NCBI RefSeq assembly: GCF_900078195.1
Contig: NZ_FJVE01000007.1
Span: 1,550,001 to 1,614,000 of the forward strand
Length of the DNA: 64,000 nt
Direction: 5' to 3'
Source of the DNA: Clostridium sp. Marseille-P299
GTDB lineage: Bacteria > Bacillota > Clostridia > Lachnospirales > Lachnospiraceae
In this document: positions 45,853 through 54,258 of the stretch, piece by piece
How the letters are laid out: each line of letters opens with the position of its first letter
How positions within the stretch are numbered: the first letter of the stretch is position 1
Program-made: the position numbers and the translations under genes
The notes under the pieces: generated by a model
Seen by the model: only the letters and a program-made list of their open reading frames with translations
Told to the model about the DNA's origin: nothing
Databases searched by the model: none

Positions 45853-47019
45853 ATGTTAGGAAATTTTACATTTAGTAACCCTACAAAACTTTATTTTGGA
45901 GATGAATCACTTCAGAATCTAAACACAGAGCTTCCGAAGTATGGTTCTAATGTACTTCTAGTGTATGGTGGCGGTTCCATTAAGAAAAATGGAATCTATG
46001 ATGAAGTTGTTGGTATTTTAAAGGAGAATGGTAAGAATATTACAGAGGTATCTGGAGTTATGCCAAACCCAACGATTGAAAAGCTTCGTGAAGGTGTAAA
46101 AATTGCAAGAGAGAACAAAATAGATTTTATCTTAGCAGTAGGTGGCGGTTCTGTATGTGATTATTCAAAAGCATTATCTATATCAATTCATTGTGATGAA
46201 GATCCATGGGAAAAATATTATATTCGTTTTGAAGATGTTAGCTGTGAAGTGGTTCCTGTAGGCTGTATATTAACTATGGTTGGAACTGGTTCTGAAATGA
46301 ATGGTGGAGCTGTTATTACGAACCACGAAGCAAAACTTAAGATTGGTCATGTTTTTGGGGATAATGTTATGCCTAAATTCTCTATCTTAAATCCAAAGTA
46401 TACACTTACACTTCCAAAGCAACAGATGATTGCGGGTTTCTATGATATTATGAACCACATTTGTGAGCAGTATTTTTCAGGCGATGATGATAATACAAGT
46501 GATTATATTAGTGAAGGTTTGATGAAATCTTTAATTCATGCAAGCCGCATTGCAATTGAAGATCCTAATAATTATGAAGCAAGAAGTAATATCATGTGGA
46601 CTGCTACATGGGCACTCAACACTTTAGTTGCAATGGGTAAATCTACAGATTGGATGGTTCACATGCTCGGTCAGGCAGTAGGTGCTTATACAGATGCTAC
46701 TCATGGAATGACACTTGCAGCAGTTTCATTACCTTACTATAGATACATTATGCCTTATGGACTTGGAAAGTTTGCAAGATTTGCAGTAAATGTCTGGGAT
46801 GTTAATGCTGAAGGTAAGACAAAAGAACAGGTTGCAGCAGAAGGTCTTAGCGCAATGGAACGTTGGATGAAAGAACTTGGTCTTGTGATGAATATCACCG
46901 AACTTGGCGTTACAGAAGATATGATTGAAGGTATTGCGAATGCAACAATCATTCTTCCAGGTGGATATAAAGTTCTAACACATGAAGAAATTGTAAGTAT
47001 TTTAAAAGAAAGTATGTAA
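45853..47019 (+). CDS. iron-containing alcohol dehydrogenase, BdhA/YugJ type
   Basis: This 388-aa group III dehydrogenase reduces aldehydes to alcohols with NAD(P)H. The nucleotide-binding 'AVGGGSVCDYSKA' and the metal ligands in 'FYDIMNHICEQYF' (Asp, His) and 'MVHMLGQAVGAYTDATHGMTL' (His, His) are present. It ends in a hairpin and is followed by a paralogue of the same length. The name butanol dehydrogenase is customary, but the aldehyde is not evident from sequence. An AGAAAGAAGG site precedes the ATG. Confidence 0.92.
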   Translation: MLGNFTFSNPTKLYFGDESLQNLNTELPKYGSNVLLVYGGGSIKKNGIYDEVVGILKENGKNITEVSGVMPNPTIEKLREGVKIARENKIDFILAVGGGSVCDYSKALSISIHCDEDPWEKYYIRFEDVSCEVVPVGCILTMVGTGSEMNGGAVITNHEAKLKIGHVFGDNVMPKFSILNPKYTLTLPKQQMIAGFYDIMNHICEQYFSGDDDNTSDYISEGLMKSLIHASRIAIEDPNNYEARSNIMWTATWALNTLVAMGKSTDWMVHMLGQAVGAYTDATHGMTLAAVSLPYYRYIMPYGLGKFARFAVNVWDVNAEGKTKEQVAAEGLSAMERWMKELGLVMNITELGVTEDMIEGIANATIILPGGYKVLTHEEIVSILKESM

Positions 47020-47026
47020 GTAGAAG

Positions 47027-47069
47027 ATAGCGTTTATAGAAAATGTGCTTCATTTTTTATAAACGCTAT
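47027..47069 (+). terminator. hairpin between the two alcohol dehydrogenase genes
   Basis: ATAGCGTTTATAGAAAATG (47027-47045) pairs with CATTTTTTATAAACGCTAT (47051-47069), with one mismatch, around a 5-nt loop. A T tract is lacking, so it may be a weak terminator or an mRNA-stabilising stem. Confidence 0.7.
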
Positions 47070-47153
47070 TGGCTTAATTGGTATCGGTCAGATTGGTTTT
47101 AGTTAGTATTTCTAGTTCTGAATTTTTATTTTCAATTATTTGTGATTAATTAC

Positions 47154-47184
47154 TTGACTTAGAGTTAATTAAAGATGTTATAAT
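47154..47184 (+). promoter_or_regulatory. 19-bp-spacer promoter, MerR-family type (adh 2)
   Basis: TTGACT (47154-47159) and a consensus TATAAT (47179-47184) are 19 bp apart. The spacer carries TTAGAGTTAATTAA, close to the operators of MerR-type aldehyde-stress regulators such as AdhR. Confidence 0.7.
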
Positions 47185-47269
47185 TTTAATGTGTCACGAT
47201 AAAAAATATTATTTATAGAAGAACATTATAGTGAGATGAAATATAAGATAAATAGGTAAAGGAGAAAGA

Positions 47270-48439
47270 ATGAATTCAAATTTTATTTATGATATCCCTA
47301 CCAAAGTGTATTTTGGTGAAAATAAATTAGGATATTTAGGAGAAGAATTAAAAAAGTTTGGAACACGTGTCTTATTAGTATACGGTGGTGGTTCCATTAA
47401 AAAGACTGGCTTATACGATAAAGTTACAGAAGAAATAAAAAAAGCTGGCTTAGAATTATTTGAATGCTCTGGGATTGAACCAAATCCAAGACATACTTCT
47501 GTCAACAGAGGAGCAGATATTTGTAAAAAAGAACATATTGATGTATTACTAGCAGTGGGTGGTGGTTCTGTTATTGATGCAACAAAATTCATAGGAGCAG
47601 CAGCATTTTATGATGGAGATGCATGGGATCTACTAATAGAGAAAGCTCCAATCACGAACTGTTTACCAATCGTTACGATATTAACCTTATCAGCCACTGG
47701 ATCTGAAATGGATGCTGGTGGAGTTATTAGCAATATGGACACACAGGATAAGATTGGCATGATGCATCCAAGTATGTTACCAAAAGTTTCTTTCTTAGAT
47801 CCAACCAACACATATACAGTAAATGAATATCAGACGGCATGCGGATGTGCTGATATCATATCACATATTTTAGAAGTATATTTTAACATGGATCAAGATT
47901 TATATATGCTTGATACTGTTATGGAAGGACTTTTAAAAACAGTAATTAAATTTGGGCCAATTGCGATTGAAAAACCAAATGACTATGAAGCACGTGCCAA
48001 TTTGATGTGGGCATCTTCCTGGGCAATCAACGGATTTGTTGATGGTGGGAAAAACCAGGCATGGAGTTGTCATCCAATGGAACATGAGTTATCAGCATAT
48101 TATGATATAACTCATGGTTTAGGATTAGCAATATTAACTCCACGTTGGATGGAATATACTTTAGACGAAACAACTGTATCAAAATTCTACCAGTTTGGAT
48201 GTAATGTATTTGGAATTGATAAAAATCTTGAACCTATGACAGTTGCAAAGAAGAGCATTGAAATGCTTTCTGATTTCTTCTTTAAAACGTTGGGATTAAA
48301 GAGTACATTAAGTGAAATAGGTATTGATGATTCAAAATTTAGTATTATGGCTCAAAAAGCATGTTATGGGGATGTTTTACCTGGATTTAAACACTTAAAT
48401 CAACAGGATATCGAAAATATTTATAGAATGTGTTTATAA
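47270..48439 (+). CDS. second iron-containing alcohol dehydrogenase, BdhA/YugJ type
   Basis: This 389-aa protein is a paralogue of the gene before it; the N-termini 'PTKLYFGDESL' and 'PTKVYFGENKL' and the shared 'LLVYGGGSIKK' show common descent with clear divergence elsewhere. Metal-binding 'CADIISHILEVYF' and 'CHPMEHELSAYYDITHGLGL' are intact. It has its own MerR-type promoter and a strong terminator, so the two enzymes can be induced separately or together by the same regulator. Confidence 0.92.
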   Translation: MNSNFIYDIPTKVYFGENKLGYLGEELKKFGTRVLLVYGGGSIKKTGLYDKVTEEIKKAGLELFECSGIEPNPRHTSVNRGADICKKEHIDVLLAVGGGSVIDATKFIGAAAFYDGDAWDLLIEKAPITNCLPIVTILTLSATGSEMDAGGVISNMDTQDKIGMMHPSMLPKVSFLDPTNTYTVNEYQTACGCADIISHILEVYFNMDQDLYMLDTVMEGLLKTVIKFGPIAIEKPNDYEARANLMWASSWAINGFVDGGKNQAWSCHPMEHELSAYYDITHGLGLAILTPRWMEYTLDETTVSKFYQFGCNVFGIDKNLEPMTVAKKSIEMLSDFFFKTLGLKSTLSEIGIDDSKFSIMAQKACYGDVLPGFKHLNQQDIENIYRMCL

Positions 48440-48454
48440 AATTGTATAAATTAT

Positions 48455-48496
48455 GAAAAGACGTGGTGAAGTTGATTAATTTCACCACGTCTTTTC
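48455..48496. terminator. perfect 16-bp stem terminator
   Basis: GAAAAGACGTGGTGAA (48455-48470) and TTCACCACGTCTTTTC (48481-48496) pair fully around a 10-nt loop, with T-rich ends in both directions. Confidence 0.9.
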
Positions 48497-48579
48497 TATC
48501 TGGGTTACTTAGATTGCAAAAAAAGTGGTTTATGACATTGTGTATTCGCTGAATATAGATAGAAAATAAATGTTAATAA

Positions 48580-48750
48580 ATGGTAGATGATAAATACTAT
48601 ACTTCTTCAGGAGTATCCGCTGGTATCGATATGGCTCTTGGGTTTATTCATGATCGTATTGGTTTCGATGAAGCTCTAAGTATTACGAATCGTATTGAAT
48701 ATGATTGGAATCAAGATAAGGACAACGACCCTTTTACTATCGCTTTTTGA
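48580..48750 (+). pseudogene. DJ-1/PfpI family gene remnant (C-terminal part only)
   Basis: A 56-codon frame reads 'KYYTSSGVSAGIDMALGFI' and then 'EYDWNQDKDNDPF', which is the C-terminal third of a DJ-1/PfpI (ThiJ) glutamine-amidotransferase-like protein. The nucleophile elbow and all upstream parts are absent, and no ribosome binding site precedes the ATG. It is a truncated relic of a gene that once occupied this spacer. The rest of 48440-48927 holds nothing else. Confidence 0.8.
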
Positions 48751-48927
48751 GTATGATATATAGTGTTTTATAGTAATATGGTTTAAATAATAAGGACGAG
48801 GTCAATGATGAACTAGAATCAATTTACTTAATTTTTTAAAAGCTTTTATGGTACAGGTCTAGACACATAAAAGAAAGAACGTTACAATAAGTAAAGTAAA
48901 AAAATTAATTAGATAGGAAGAATTGTC

Positions 48928-49638
48928 ATGGAACCAATAAAACCATATAAAAAAGGATTTGAATATTCATATACATTAGGAGCATTTCCAACGATTGAAT
49001 TAATAAAAAGTAAGCCAAGTAGTGTATTAGGAGTATATATTCATTCTACTTTTACAGATAGAGAAAATTTAGAACAATTATGTAAGAAAAATAATATACC
49101 TGTTCTTGCAGGGGACAAAACCATTGCTAAGGTAAGTGATAAGGAAAATGTATTTGTTGTTGGAGTATTTCAAAAATTCACCTGTGAACTGGCAGCAGAT
49201 AAATCTCATATCGTACTTGTAAATCCAAGTAACATGGGTAACTTAGGTACAATCCTTCGAACTGCAGTTGGATTTGGAATTTATGACGTTGCTTTTATAA
49301 GCCCAGGTGCGGATGTGTTTAATCCGAAAGTAATCCGTTCCTCTATGGGTGCGTTGTTTCGCTTACGTCATCAGTATTTTGATTCCTTTGAAGAGTACAG
49401 AAGAGCATATTCCAAGCAAGAAGTATTTACATTTATGTTAAATGGTGAAAACCAATTAACAGTATCAAACTGTCCGAAACCAGAGCTCTTCTCCCTTGTA
49501 TTTGGAAATGAGGCAACTGGGTTAGATGATAGTTATTTAAATGTAGGTACAAGCATAATAATTCCTCAGTCACCAGACGTAGATTCGCTAAATTTAACGA
49601 TTGCCGTTGGTATTGGAACGTATATGTTTACACACTAA
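48928..49638 (+). CDS. TrmH/SpoU family RNA methyltransferase
   Basis: The 236-aa protein is a SPOUT methyltransferase that 2'-O-methylates rRNA or tRNA. The knot motifs are 'NPSNMGNLGTILRTAVGFGI', 'LVFGNEATGLDD' and 'IPQSPDVDSLNLTIAVGIG', the last variant where 'SLNVSVA' is usual. The N-terminal 85 residues form a substrate-binding domain. The exact nucleotide target is not predictable. An AGGAAG site precedes the start. Confidence 0.88.
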   Translation: MEPIKPYKKGFEYSYTLGAFPTIELIKSKPSSVLGVYIHSTFTDRENLEQLCKKNNIPVLAGDKTIAKVSDKENVFVVGVFQKFTCELAADKSHIVLVNPSNMGNLGTILRTAVGFGIYDVAFISPGADVFNPKVIRSSMGALFRLRHQYFDSFEEYRRAYSKQEVFTFMLNGENQLTVSNCPKPELFSLVFGNEATGLDDSYLNVGTSIIIPQSPDVDSLNLTIAVGIGTYMFTH

Positions 49639-49673
49639 AATTAATTTGATAAGTGAAGCGAAAGGCATAAACG

Positions 49674-50243
49674 ATGAGTAAAGAAATGACTGGAATAAGA
49701 CCTGCAACTTTAGAAGACGCAAAAGATATCCTAGCAATATACGAGCCGTATATCTTAAATACAACGATTACGTATGAGTATGATAAGATTCCATTGGAAG
49801 ATTTTAAACTTCGTATGGAATCTATTATGAGGAAACATCCTTATCTTGTATATGAAGTAGAAGGAGAGATTGCAGGATATGTCTACGCATCCCCACATTT
49901 TGAACGAGCAGGTTTTGCATGGGATTGCGAGGTTGCCGTATACTTGTCTCCGAAATTTCATGGACAGGGAATCGCAAGTAAATTGTATAAAGTATTATTT
50001 GAGATTGTTGAAAAACAGGGATATAAAAATATATACTCAATGCTTGACTATCCAAATGAGGCTAGTTTTGCATTACATAAGAAATTTGGATTTACGGAAG
50101 TTGCAATTTATAAAAACACTGCTTATAAATTTGGTGCTTGGAGACACTTACAAGTGTTAGAAAAAAGATTTGGTGATTTAAGTGAACCTAAGAAGATAAA
50201 TGATGATTGGCGTTCGATACAAATCGAGGGCTTAGATTGTTAA
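49674..50243 (+). CDS. GNAT family N-acetyltransferase (phosphinothricin acetyltransferase-like)
   Basis: The 189-aa protein has the PAT/YncA-type N-terminus 'IRPATLEDAKDILAIYEPYI' and the acetyl-CoA loop 'AVYLSPKFHGQGIASKLYKV'. Members acetylate amines such as phosphinothricin, methionine sulfone or others. It lies 35 bp after the methyltransferase and 57 bp before queG and may be cotranscribed. Confidence 0.88.
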   Translation: MSKEMTGIRPATLEDAKDILAIYEPYILNTTITYEYDKIPLEDFKLRMESIMRKHPYLVYEVEGEIAGYVYASPHFERAGFAWDCEVAVYLSPKFHGQGIASKLYKVLFEIVEKQGYKNIYSMLDYPNEASFALHKKFGFTEVAIYKNTAYKFGAWRHLQVLEKRFGDLSEPKKINDDWRSIQIEGLDC

Positions 50244-50300
50244 AAATGTCATAAAGGTTTTTAATCCCATTGAAAAATGGTTATAGCATGGAGGTTTCAC

Positions 50301-51437
50301 ATGGTAAAACAAAAAATTGAAGATTTCTGTAAGACATTAGGACTTCATACGATAGGATTTATTCCATGTAGAAATTTTGAGGAATTGAGAGACTTCTATC
50401 GCTATCGTAAAGAAAATAATTTACAGAATGAATTTGAAGAAAAAGATATTGAAAAGAGAATTAATCCTAACCTTTCTATGGAGGAAGGAAAAACCATTAT
50501 ATCTATAGCATTTCCTTATTATCATAGTAATGATGAAGAGAGCAGTGATGAAAAAAATCATGTGGTAAAGCATCATGAGGATGGAAATTTAAAGATTCAT
50601 AAAGAGCTGAATCATGAGGAAGAAAATCATGACGGAAAGAACCATTCGGTTAACATTCACTTAGAAGAGAAATGTAAGCAAGAAAATCTTCAGAAAGAAA
50701 ATAATGGGTTTTCTGTTTATACAAAACGTGCTGATTATCATAGAGTAGTAAATTCATATTTAGCTAAGATATGTGAGTATATAGAGAGCTTAGGTGGAAA
50801 AGCGAAGAGCTTTGTTGACAGTAATTCACTACCAGAACGTTATATTGCATATTTAGCAGGCGTTGGTTTTATCGGTAGAAATAATATGATAATTACGAAA
50901 GAATATGGATCCTACGTATTCTTGGGTGAAATTATAACTGATTTAGAAATCGATTGTAAGGATAAGCGAACTTTTAGTGAAATATCGGAATACAAGGAAT
51001 GCATTGGTTGCGAACGATGTATCAAAGAATGTCCAACAAAATCAATTAATAAAACTAAGATTAATCCAAATATCTGTTTATCCTATATCACTCAAAAGAA
51101 AGAAATTAGTGATAAGGAAATCGGACTATTAAAAGGAAACGTTTTTGGATGTGATTTTTGCCAATTAAAATGCCCATATAATGAAGAGGTAGAAATAAAT
51201 GTATTAAATGAATTTAAAACTCTTGATTATATGAATGGTGATGTTTATACATTTGCAACAATGGATAACAAATTTTTTAAAGAAAAAATCAGTGGGACGT
51301 CTTGTGGATGGAGAGGTAAGAATGTAATAAAAAGAAATGCTATTATCCACATGCACAATAAGAACTATGATATTAGTGAGTTTAAAGGAGATTCCGAATA
51401 TATTAATGGATACATTAATAGGATGTTAGGGGATTAA
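50301..51437 (+). CDS. queG: epoxyqueuosine reductase with a His-rich repeat insertion
   Basis: QueG reduces epoxyqueuosine to queuosine in tRNA using cobalamin and two [4Fe-4S] clusters. The 378-aa protein has the cobalamin-binding region ending 'VDSNSLPERYIAYLAGVGFIG' and the clusters 'CIGCERCIKECP' and 'CDFCQLKCP'. Residues 86-123 are a low-complexity insertion in which His recurs every fifth residue (NHVVK, IHKEL, NHEEE, NHDGK, NHSVN), encoded by 15-bp tandem units. The C-terminal HEAT part is short, and some clostridial reductases of this type are annotated only as 4Fe-4S proteins. The start at 50301 follows GGAGG. Confidence 0.85.
   Translation: MVKQKIEDFCKTLGLHTIGFIPCRNFEELRDFYRYRKENNLQNEFEEKDIEKRINPNLSMEEGKTIISIAFPYYHSNDEESSDEKNHVVKHHEDGNLKIHKELNHEEENHDGKNHSVNIHLEEKCKQENLQKENNGFSVYTKRADYHRVVNSYLAKICEYIESLGGKAKSFVDSNSLPERYIAYLAGVGFIGRNNMIITKEYGSYVFLGEIITDLEIDCKDKRTFSEISEYKECIGCERCIKECPTKSINKTKINPNICLSYITQKKEISDKEIGLLKGNVFGCDFCQLKCPYNEEVEINVLNEFKTLDYMNGDVYTFATMDNKFFKEKISGTSCGWRGKNVIKRNAIIHMHNKNYDISEFKGDSEYINGYINRMLGD
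50556..50669 (+). repeat. 15-bp in-frame tandem repeat inside queG
   Basis: Seven or so degenerate 5-codon units, mostly beginning AATCAT or ATTCAT, encode His-containing pentapeptides; one unit has a 3-codon extension. Flanking queG sequence is ordinary. Confidence 0.8.
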
Positions 51438-51447
51438 CATATGATAA

Positions 51448-51524
51448 TCTACAAGCGTAGAACAAGAATAGACATTATTCGTGATACTTATAAATTTGAC
51501 TTGATGATATTCTACAATTGTAGA
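51448..51524 (+). promoter_or_regulatory. paired BlaI/MecI/CopY-like operators
   Basis: TCTACAATTGTAGA (51511-51524) is a perfect 14-bp palindrome containing TACA-N2-TGTA. TCTACAAGCGTAGA (51448-51461), differing at two bases, lies exactly 63 bp (six helical turns) upstream. A possible -35 TTGACT at 51496-51501 overlaps the region. They sit in the 340-bp spacer before the lipoprotein gene. Confidence 0.55.
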
Positions 51525-51691
51525 GTTGGTATTACAGTATACATTTAAATATGACAATATAGTGGCTTATACCAAAATAACAATTTATAAATGAAAGAAT
51601 TTTGATTTTAACAGATGAGCCCTTACTAAAGATGATTTTAAAATACATGATTCGTTTTACATGGACTTAAAATGCAAATAGTTAATATAAC

Positions 51692-51712
51692 CATTGTAAA
51701 TTGTTTACAATG
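51692..51712. promoter_or_regulatory. 21-bp perfect palindrome
   Basis: CATTGTAAA-TTG-TTTACAATG is a perfect inverted repeat with a 3-bp centre, 66 bp upstream of the lipoprotein start and followed by further TACAT/TGTA elements (51729-51756). It is a candidate operator for the downstream gene. Confidence 0.55.
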
Positions 51713-51777
51713 TATATTATGTATCGTGTACATTGTAAGTATTGTATATTACATGTACGGAAAGGTAATGAAACGAT

Positions 51778-52920
51778 ATGAATGTGAGTAAGAAAAGGGT
51801 AAGAATTCTTTTGAAAAATAACAATACAAAGTTGTTGGTTAAAAAAATTAAAATTCATCTATTTACAAATAAAAATTTTATGATTGGATTAGTCCTATTC
51901 GTACTGCTTAGTTTGAGCTGCGTAAGCTGTACCTCTACTAACAAACTTAAGAATATAAATGATACTATTAGCATCAACGATATTAATAACCAAAATAGTG
52001 AGAATGATAGCAATGAAGAAATACCAAAAGAAATCACTGCTAGTGAGGAGAGTAAAGTTCAATCACCAGATGATTCTGATAAGACTACAAATGTAGAAGT
52101 ATCTAATTTGGACAATGCAGTTTCTGCCGCTGTTTTAAAAAACTATCAGGATGAATATTACTTTAGTGATTTTGCAACTGAAGCACATACAATTCTTAAA
52201 GTAGTGGAAGAGGGAGACTTTATAACTGCATATGCAATGGCATTATATTTGGAGTTTAAATTAGAAGGGGATAGTTTATCTGTTTCTCGGGGAAGTCATT
52301 CACCTACTGCTATAACATTTGAAAAACTAAAGAACGGAGAATATGAAGTAACTGAGTTTTGGACACCAAAGGATGGTTCCTATTTTTCTATTACAATCAA
52401 AGAAAAATTTCCAGAAGAAATTCACGATGCGGTATTTGATATGGTTGGAGGTTATATAAAACATGATCAGTCCTGTTATGAACAAGCCATACAGCAAGAA
52501 GGTGTAAATGGTGATGCTATTATTACTTCATTGCTAAATACGATTGCATCTTCGCAAGAAATTTCATCTAGACCAGATGAATATATAATAAAAGATCAAA
52601 TAGAATATAGGGATTTACTTTTCTATGGAAACTATACCCTTAGTTACTGTTTCAAATTATTCGAACAAGGAGAACAAACAGGCTTTAAAGGGGATATCAT
52701 GGCTTTGATATGTCAAGATATTATGGGTACCAAAGGGGAAGCCCTTCTTAGTGAAGTAGAATATGATAATGGTCAAGAATGGTATGATGATTTAAAACAA
52801 AGTGCCCTTTCTTTAAAGCAGCAGTATGGCATAGATCAAATGGAACAGATGTATCCAAGTTCATGGTTACTTCTTAAATTAATAGAGAGTACAAAGAGTA
52901 AAGAGAATATAATTAATTAG
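51778..52920 (+). CDS. putative lipoprotein with BlaR1-C-terminal-like domain
   Basis: The 380-aa protein has an unusually long basic N-region (about 34 residues) before a hydrophobic stretch and a lipobox-like SLSC/CVSC, then a Ser/Asn/Glu-rich linker. The middle part ('FWTPKDGSYFSITIKEKFP', 'HSPTAITFEKLKNGEYEV') resembles, by eye, the extracellular C-terminal domain attached to some M56/BlaR1 sensor proteins in Clostridia. No peptidase part is present. TACA-N2-TGTA-type palindromes upstream would fit control by a BlaI-type repressor. Function unknown. Its stop codon lies in a tandem repeat. Confidence 0.7.
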   Translation: MNVSKKRVRILLKNNNTKLLVKKIKIHLFTNKNFMIGLVLFVLLSLSCVSCTSTNKLKNINDTISINDINNQNSENDSNEEIPKEITASEESKVQSPDDSDKTTNVEVSNLDNAVSAAVLKNYQDEYYFSDFATEAHTILKVVEEGDFITAYAMALYLEFKLEGDSLSVSRGSHSPTAITFEKLKNGEYEVTEFWTPKDGSYFSITIKEKFPEEIHDAVFDMVGGYIKHDQSCYEQAIQQEGVNGDAIITSLLNTIASSQEISSRPDEYIIKDQIEYRDLLFYGNYTLSYCFKLFEQGEQTGFKGDIMALICQDIMGTKGEALLSEVEYDNGQEWYDDLKQSALSLKQQYGIDQMEQMYPSSWLLLKLIESTKSKENIIN

Positions 52921-52952
52921 AAATAATTAAATAGAAGAAATTAAATAGAAAT
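52908..52952 (+). repeat. 14-bp tandem repeat spanning a stop codon
   Basis: AATAATTAATTAG (52908-52920, ending in the gene's TAG), AAATAATTAAATAG (52921-52934) and AAGAAATTAAATAG (52935-52948) are successive copies. Confidence 0.8.
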
Positions 52953-53045
52953 AAGGAGGCGTCTTTAAAGTTGAACTGAACCACCATATGTTAGATACAA
53001 AATATAACATATGGGTGCAGTTCGAGTTCAAGAAGCCTTCTTATT
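52950..53045. terminator. long hairpin after the lipoprotein gene
   Basis: AATAAGGAGGC (52950-52960) pairs with GCCTTCTTATT (53035-53045), one mismatch, and the interior TTGAACTGAACC-N-CCATATGTTA arm pairs with TAACATATGG-N-GTGCAGTTC-N-AGTTCAA. It probably ends transcription. The next 200 bp are AT-rich with no gene. Confidence 0.7.
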
Positions 53046-53253
53046 TTAAATTTAAATCATAATGATAGAAAAATTATTACAGTACAAACAGTATTTGCCC
53101 TTGATACAAGCGGTGATAGTAAAAATAAATGACAGTTTATTTTGAGCAAAAAGCATCTTCAGTGCTTTCTACTAGTTGAATTTGTTCGTTGATTTTTAAT
53201 TGAAATGACATTTCATTAAGTAAAGATTTTTATTGGTATGTTTGTGTACGGAC

Positions 53254-53282
53254 TTGACAAAAATGGAAGAATTTTCTACAAT
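53254..53282 (+). promoter_or_regulatory. sigma-A promoter of the membrane-protein pair
   Basis: TTGACA (53254-53259) and TACAAT (53277-53282) are 17 bp apart, about 90 bp before the start codon. Confidence 0.75.
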
Positions 53283-53370
53283 AGTATATAACAAAAAATA
53301 ATTGTCTAAGTTTATTTTATCTCGTTTCATCTAAATAGCTTAGATATAACACATAGTTAAGAAGGTGCTT

Positions 53371-54255
53371 ATGAGATTAAATAAAAAGATTTTAAAAAAT
53401 GGTAGTATTCTACTTATTCTCCTTACTATAATTTGCATTGGATTACAATGGCATTTGAGATTACGAGAGCCAGTCTTTATAAAAAGTTACGCCCAGTACT
53501 TAATTGATTCTGAAAATGATTCGGTAGAGTTTCCAATACAATACATAACAAATCGTGATAAATCTAGTTTTATGTGGAACATTTCATTTGTGGAACATCC
53601 AGAATTAAATGTCAATGTGAATTACAGTCCAACTATGTTTCCATCCTTTTCCTATGTTGGAGAAAACGAAGAAATAGTTGATTTATACAAGATACAAACG
53701 GTATATGTAACAATAAATAATGTAAGCGATCTAGATTTAAAAAATCTTAATCTAAATAAAGCAGTTGTTTCATTTAGTGACTCCAGCACAATGGAAGTAG
53801 ACCTTGGACAGATTGAGTTAATCCAATATGAATATAAAGAGGGTGGTCTTTCCACTTTTTCAGTTAGTGGCTCAAATCAAGGGGATACGAGTGTTAGTTA
53901 TGAGGCTAACAAGAAGATATATTTAACTTCCATAATAAATCCATACTCTGAAATTCTTGGAGAAAGTCTTACATTAAAGATTCTTGGAGATCTGTGGAGT
54001 TATCAGCTTCCATGTACATATGAAGTGAATTTAAAGAATTTTGTATTACAACCAGAGGAAACGATTACAGTATATTCATTCCTTGATGTTTCAAATGAAA
54101 AAGAACTGAAATACGCTAATATTGACATTAGGCCATTATTTATCTATCAAGATGAACAAGGAAGAACCTTTGAAGAAATAATTAATAACATAAATTATTC
54201 TCCTTATTTTAATAATTGGTGGGATGTCTATCAATTTATTAAGGAAAGTAGGTAA
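53371..54255 (+). CDS. hypothetical exported/membrane-anchored protein
   Basis: The 294-aa protein has one N-terminal hydrophobic span (residues 12-27, rich in Ile/Leu) and a large extracytoplasmic part that looks beta-rich, with 'ITNRDKSSFMWNISFVEHPE' and 'PCTYEVNLKNFVLQPEETIT' suggesting two sandwich-like repeats. I do not recognise it. The start at ATG 53371 follows AAGGTG. It lies 3 bp before the next gene. Confidence 0.75.
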   Translation: MRLNKKILKNGSILLILLTIICIGLQWHLRLREPVFIKSYAQYLIDSENDSVEFPIQYITNRDKSSFMWNISFVEHPELNVNVNYSPTMFPSFSYVGENEEIVDLYKIQTVYVTINNVSDLDLKNLNLNKAVVSFSDSSTMEVDLGQIELIQYEYKEGGLSTFSVSGSNQGDTSVSYEANKKIYLTSIINPYSEILGESLTLKILGDLWSYQLPCTYEVNLKNFVLQPEETITVYSFLDVSNEKELKYANIDIRPLFIYQDEQGRTFEEIINNINYSPYFNNWWDVYQFIKESR

Positions 54256-54258
54256 GAT

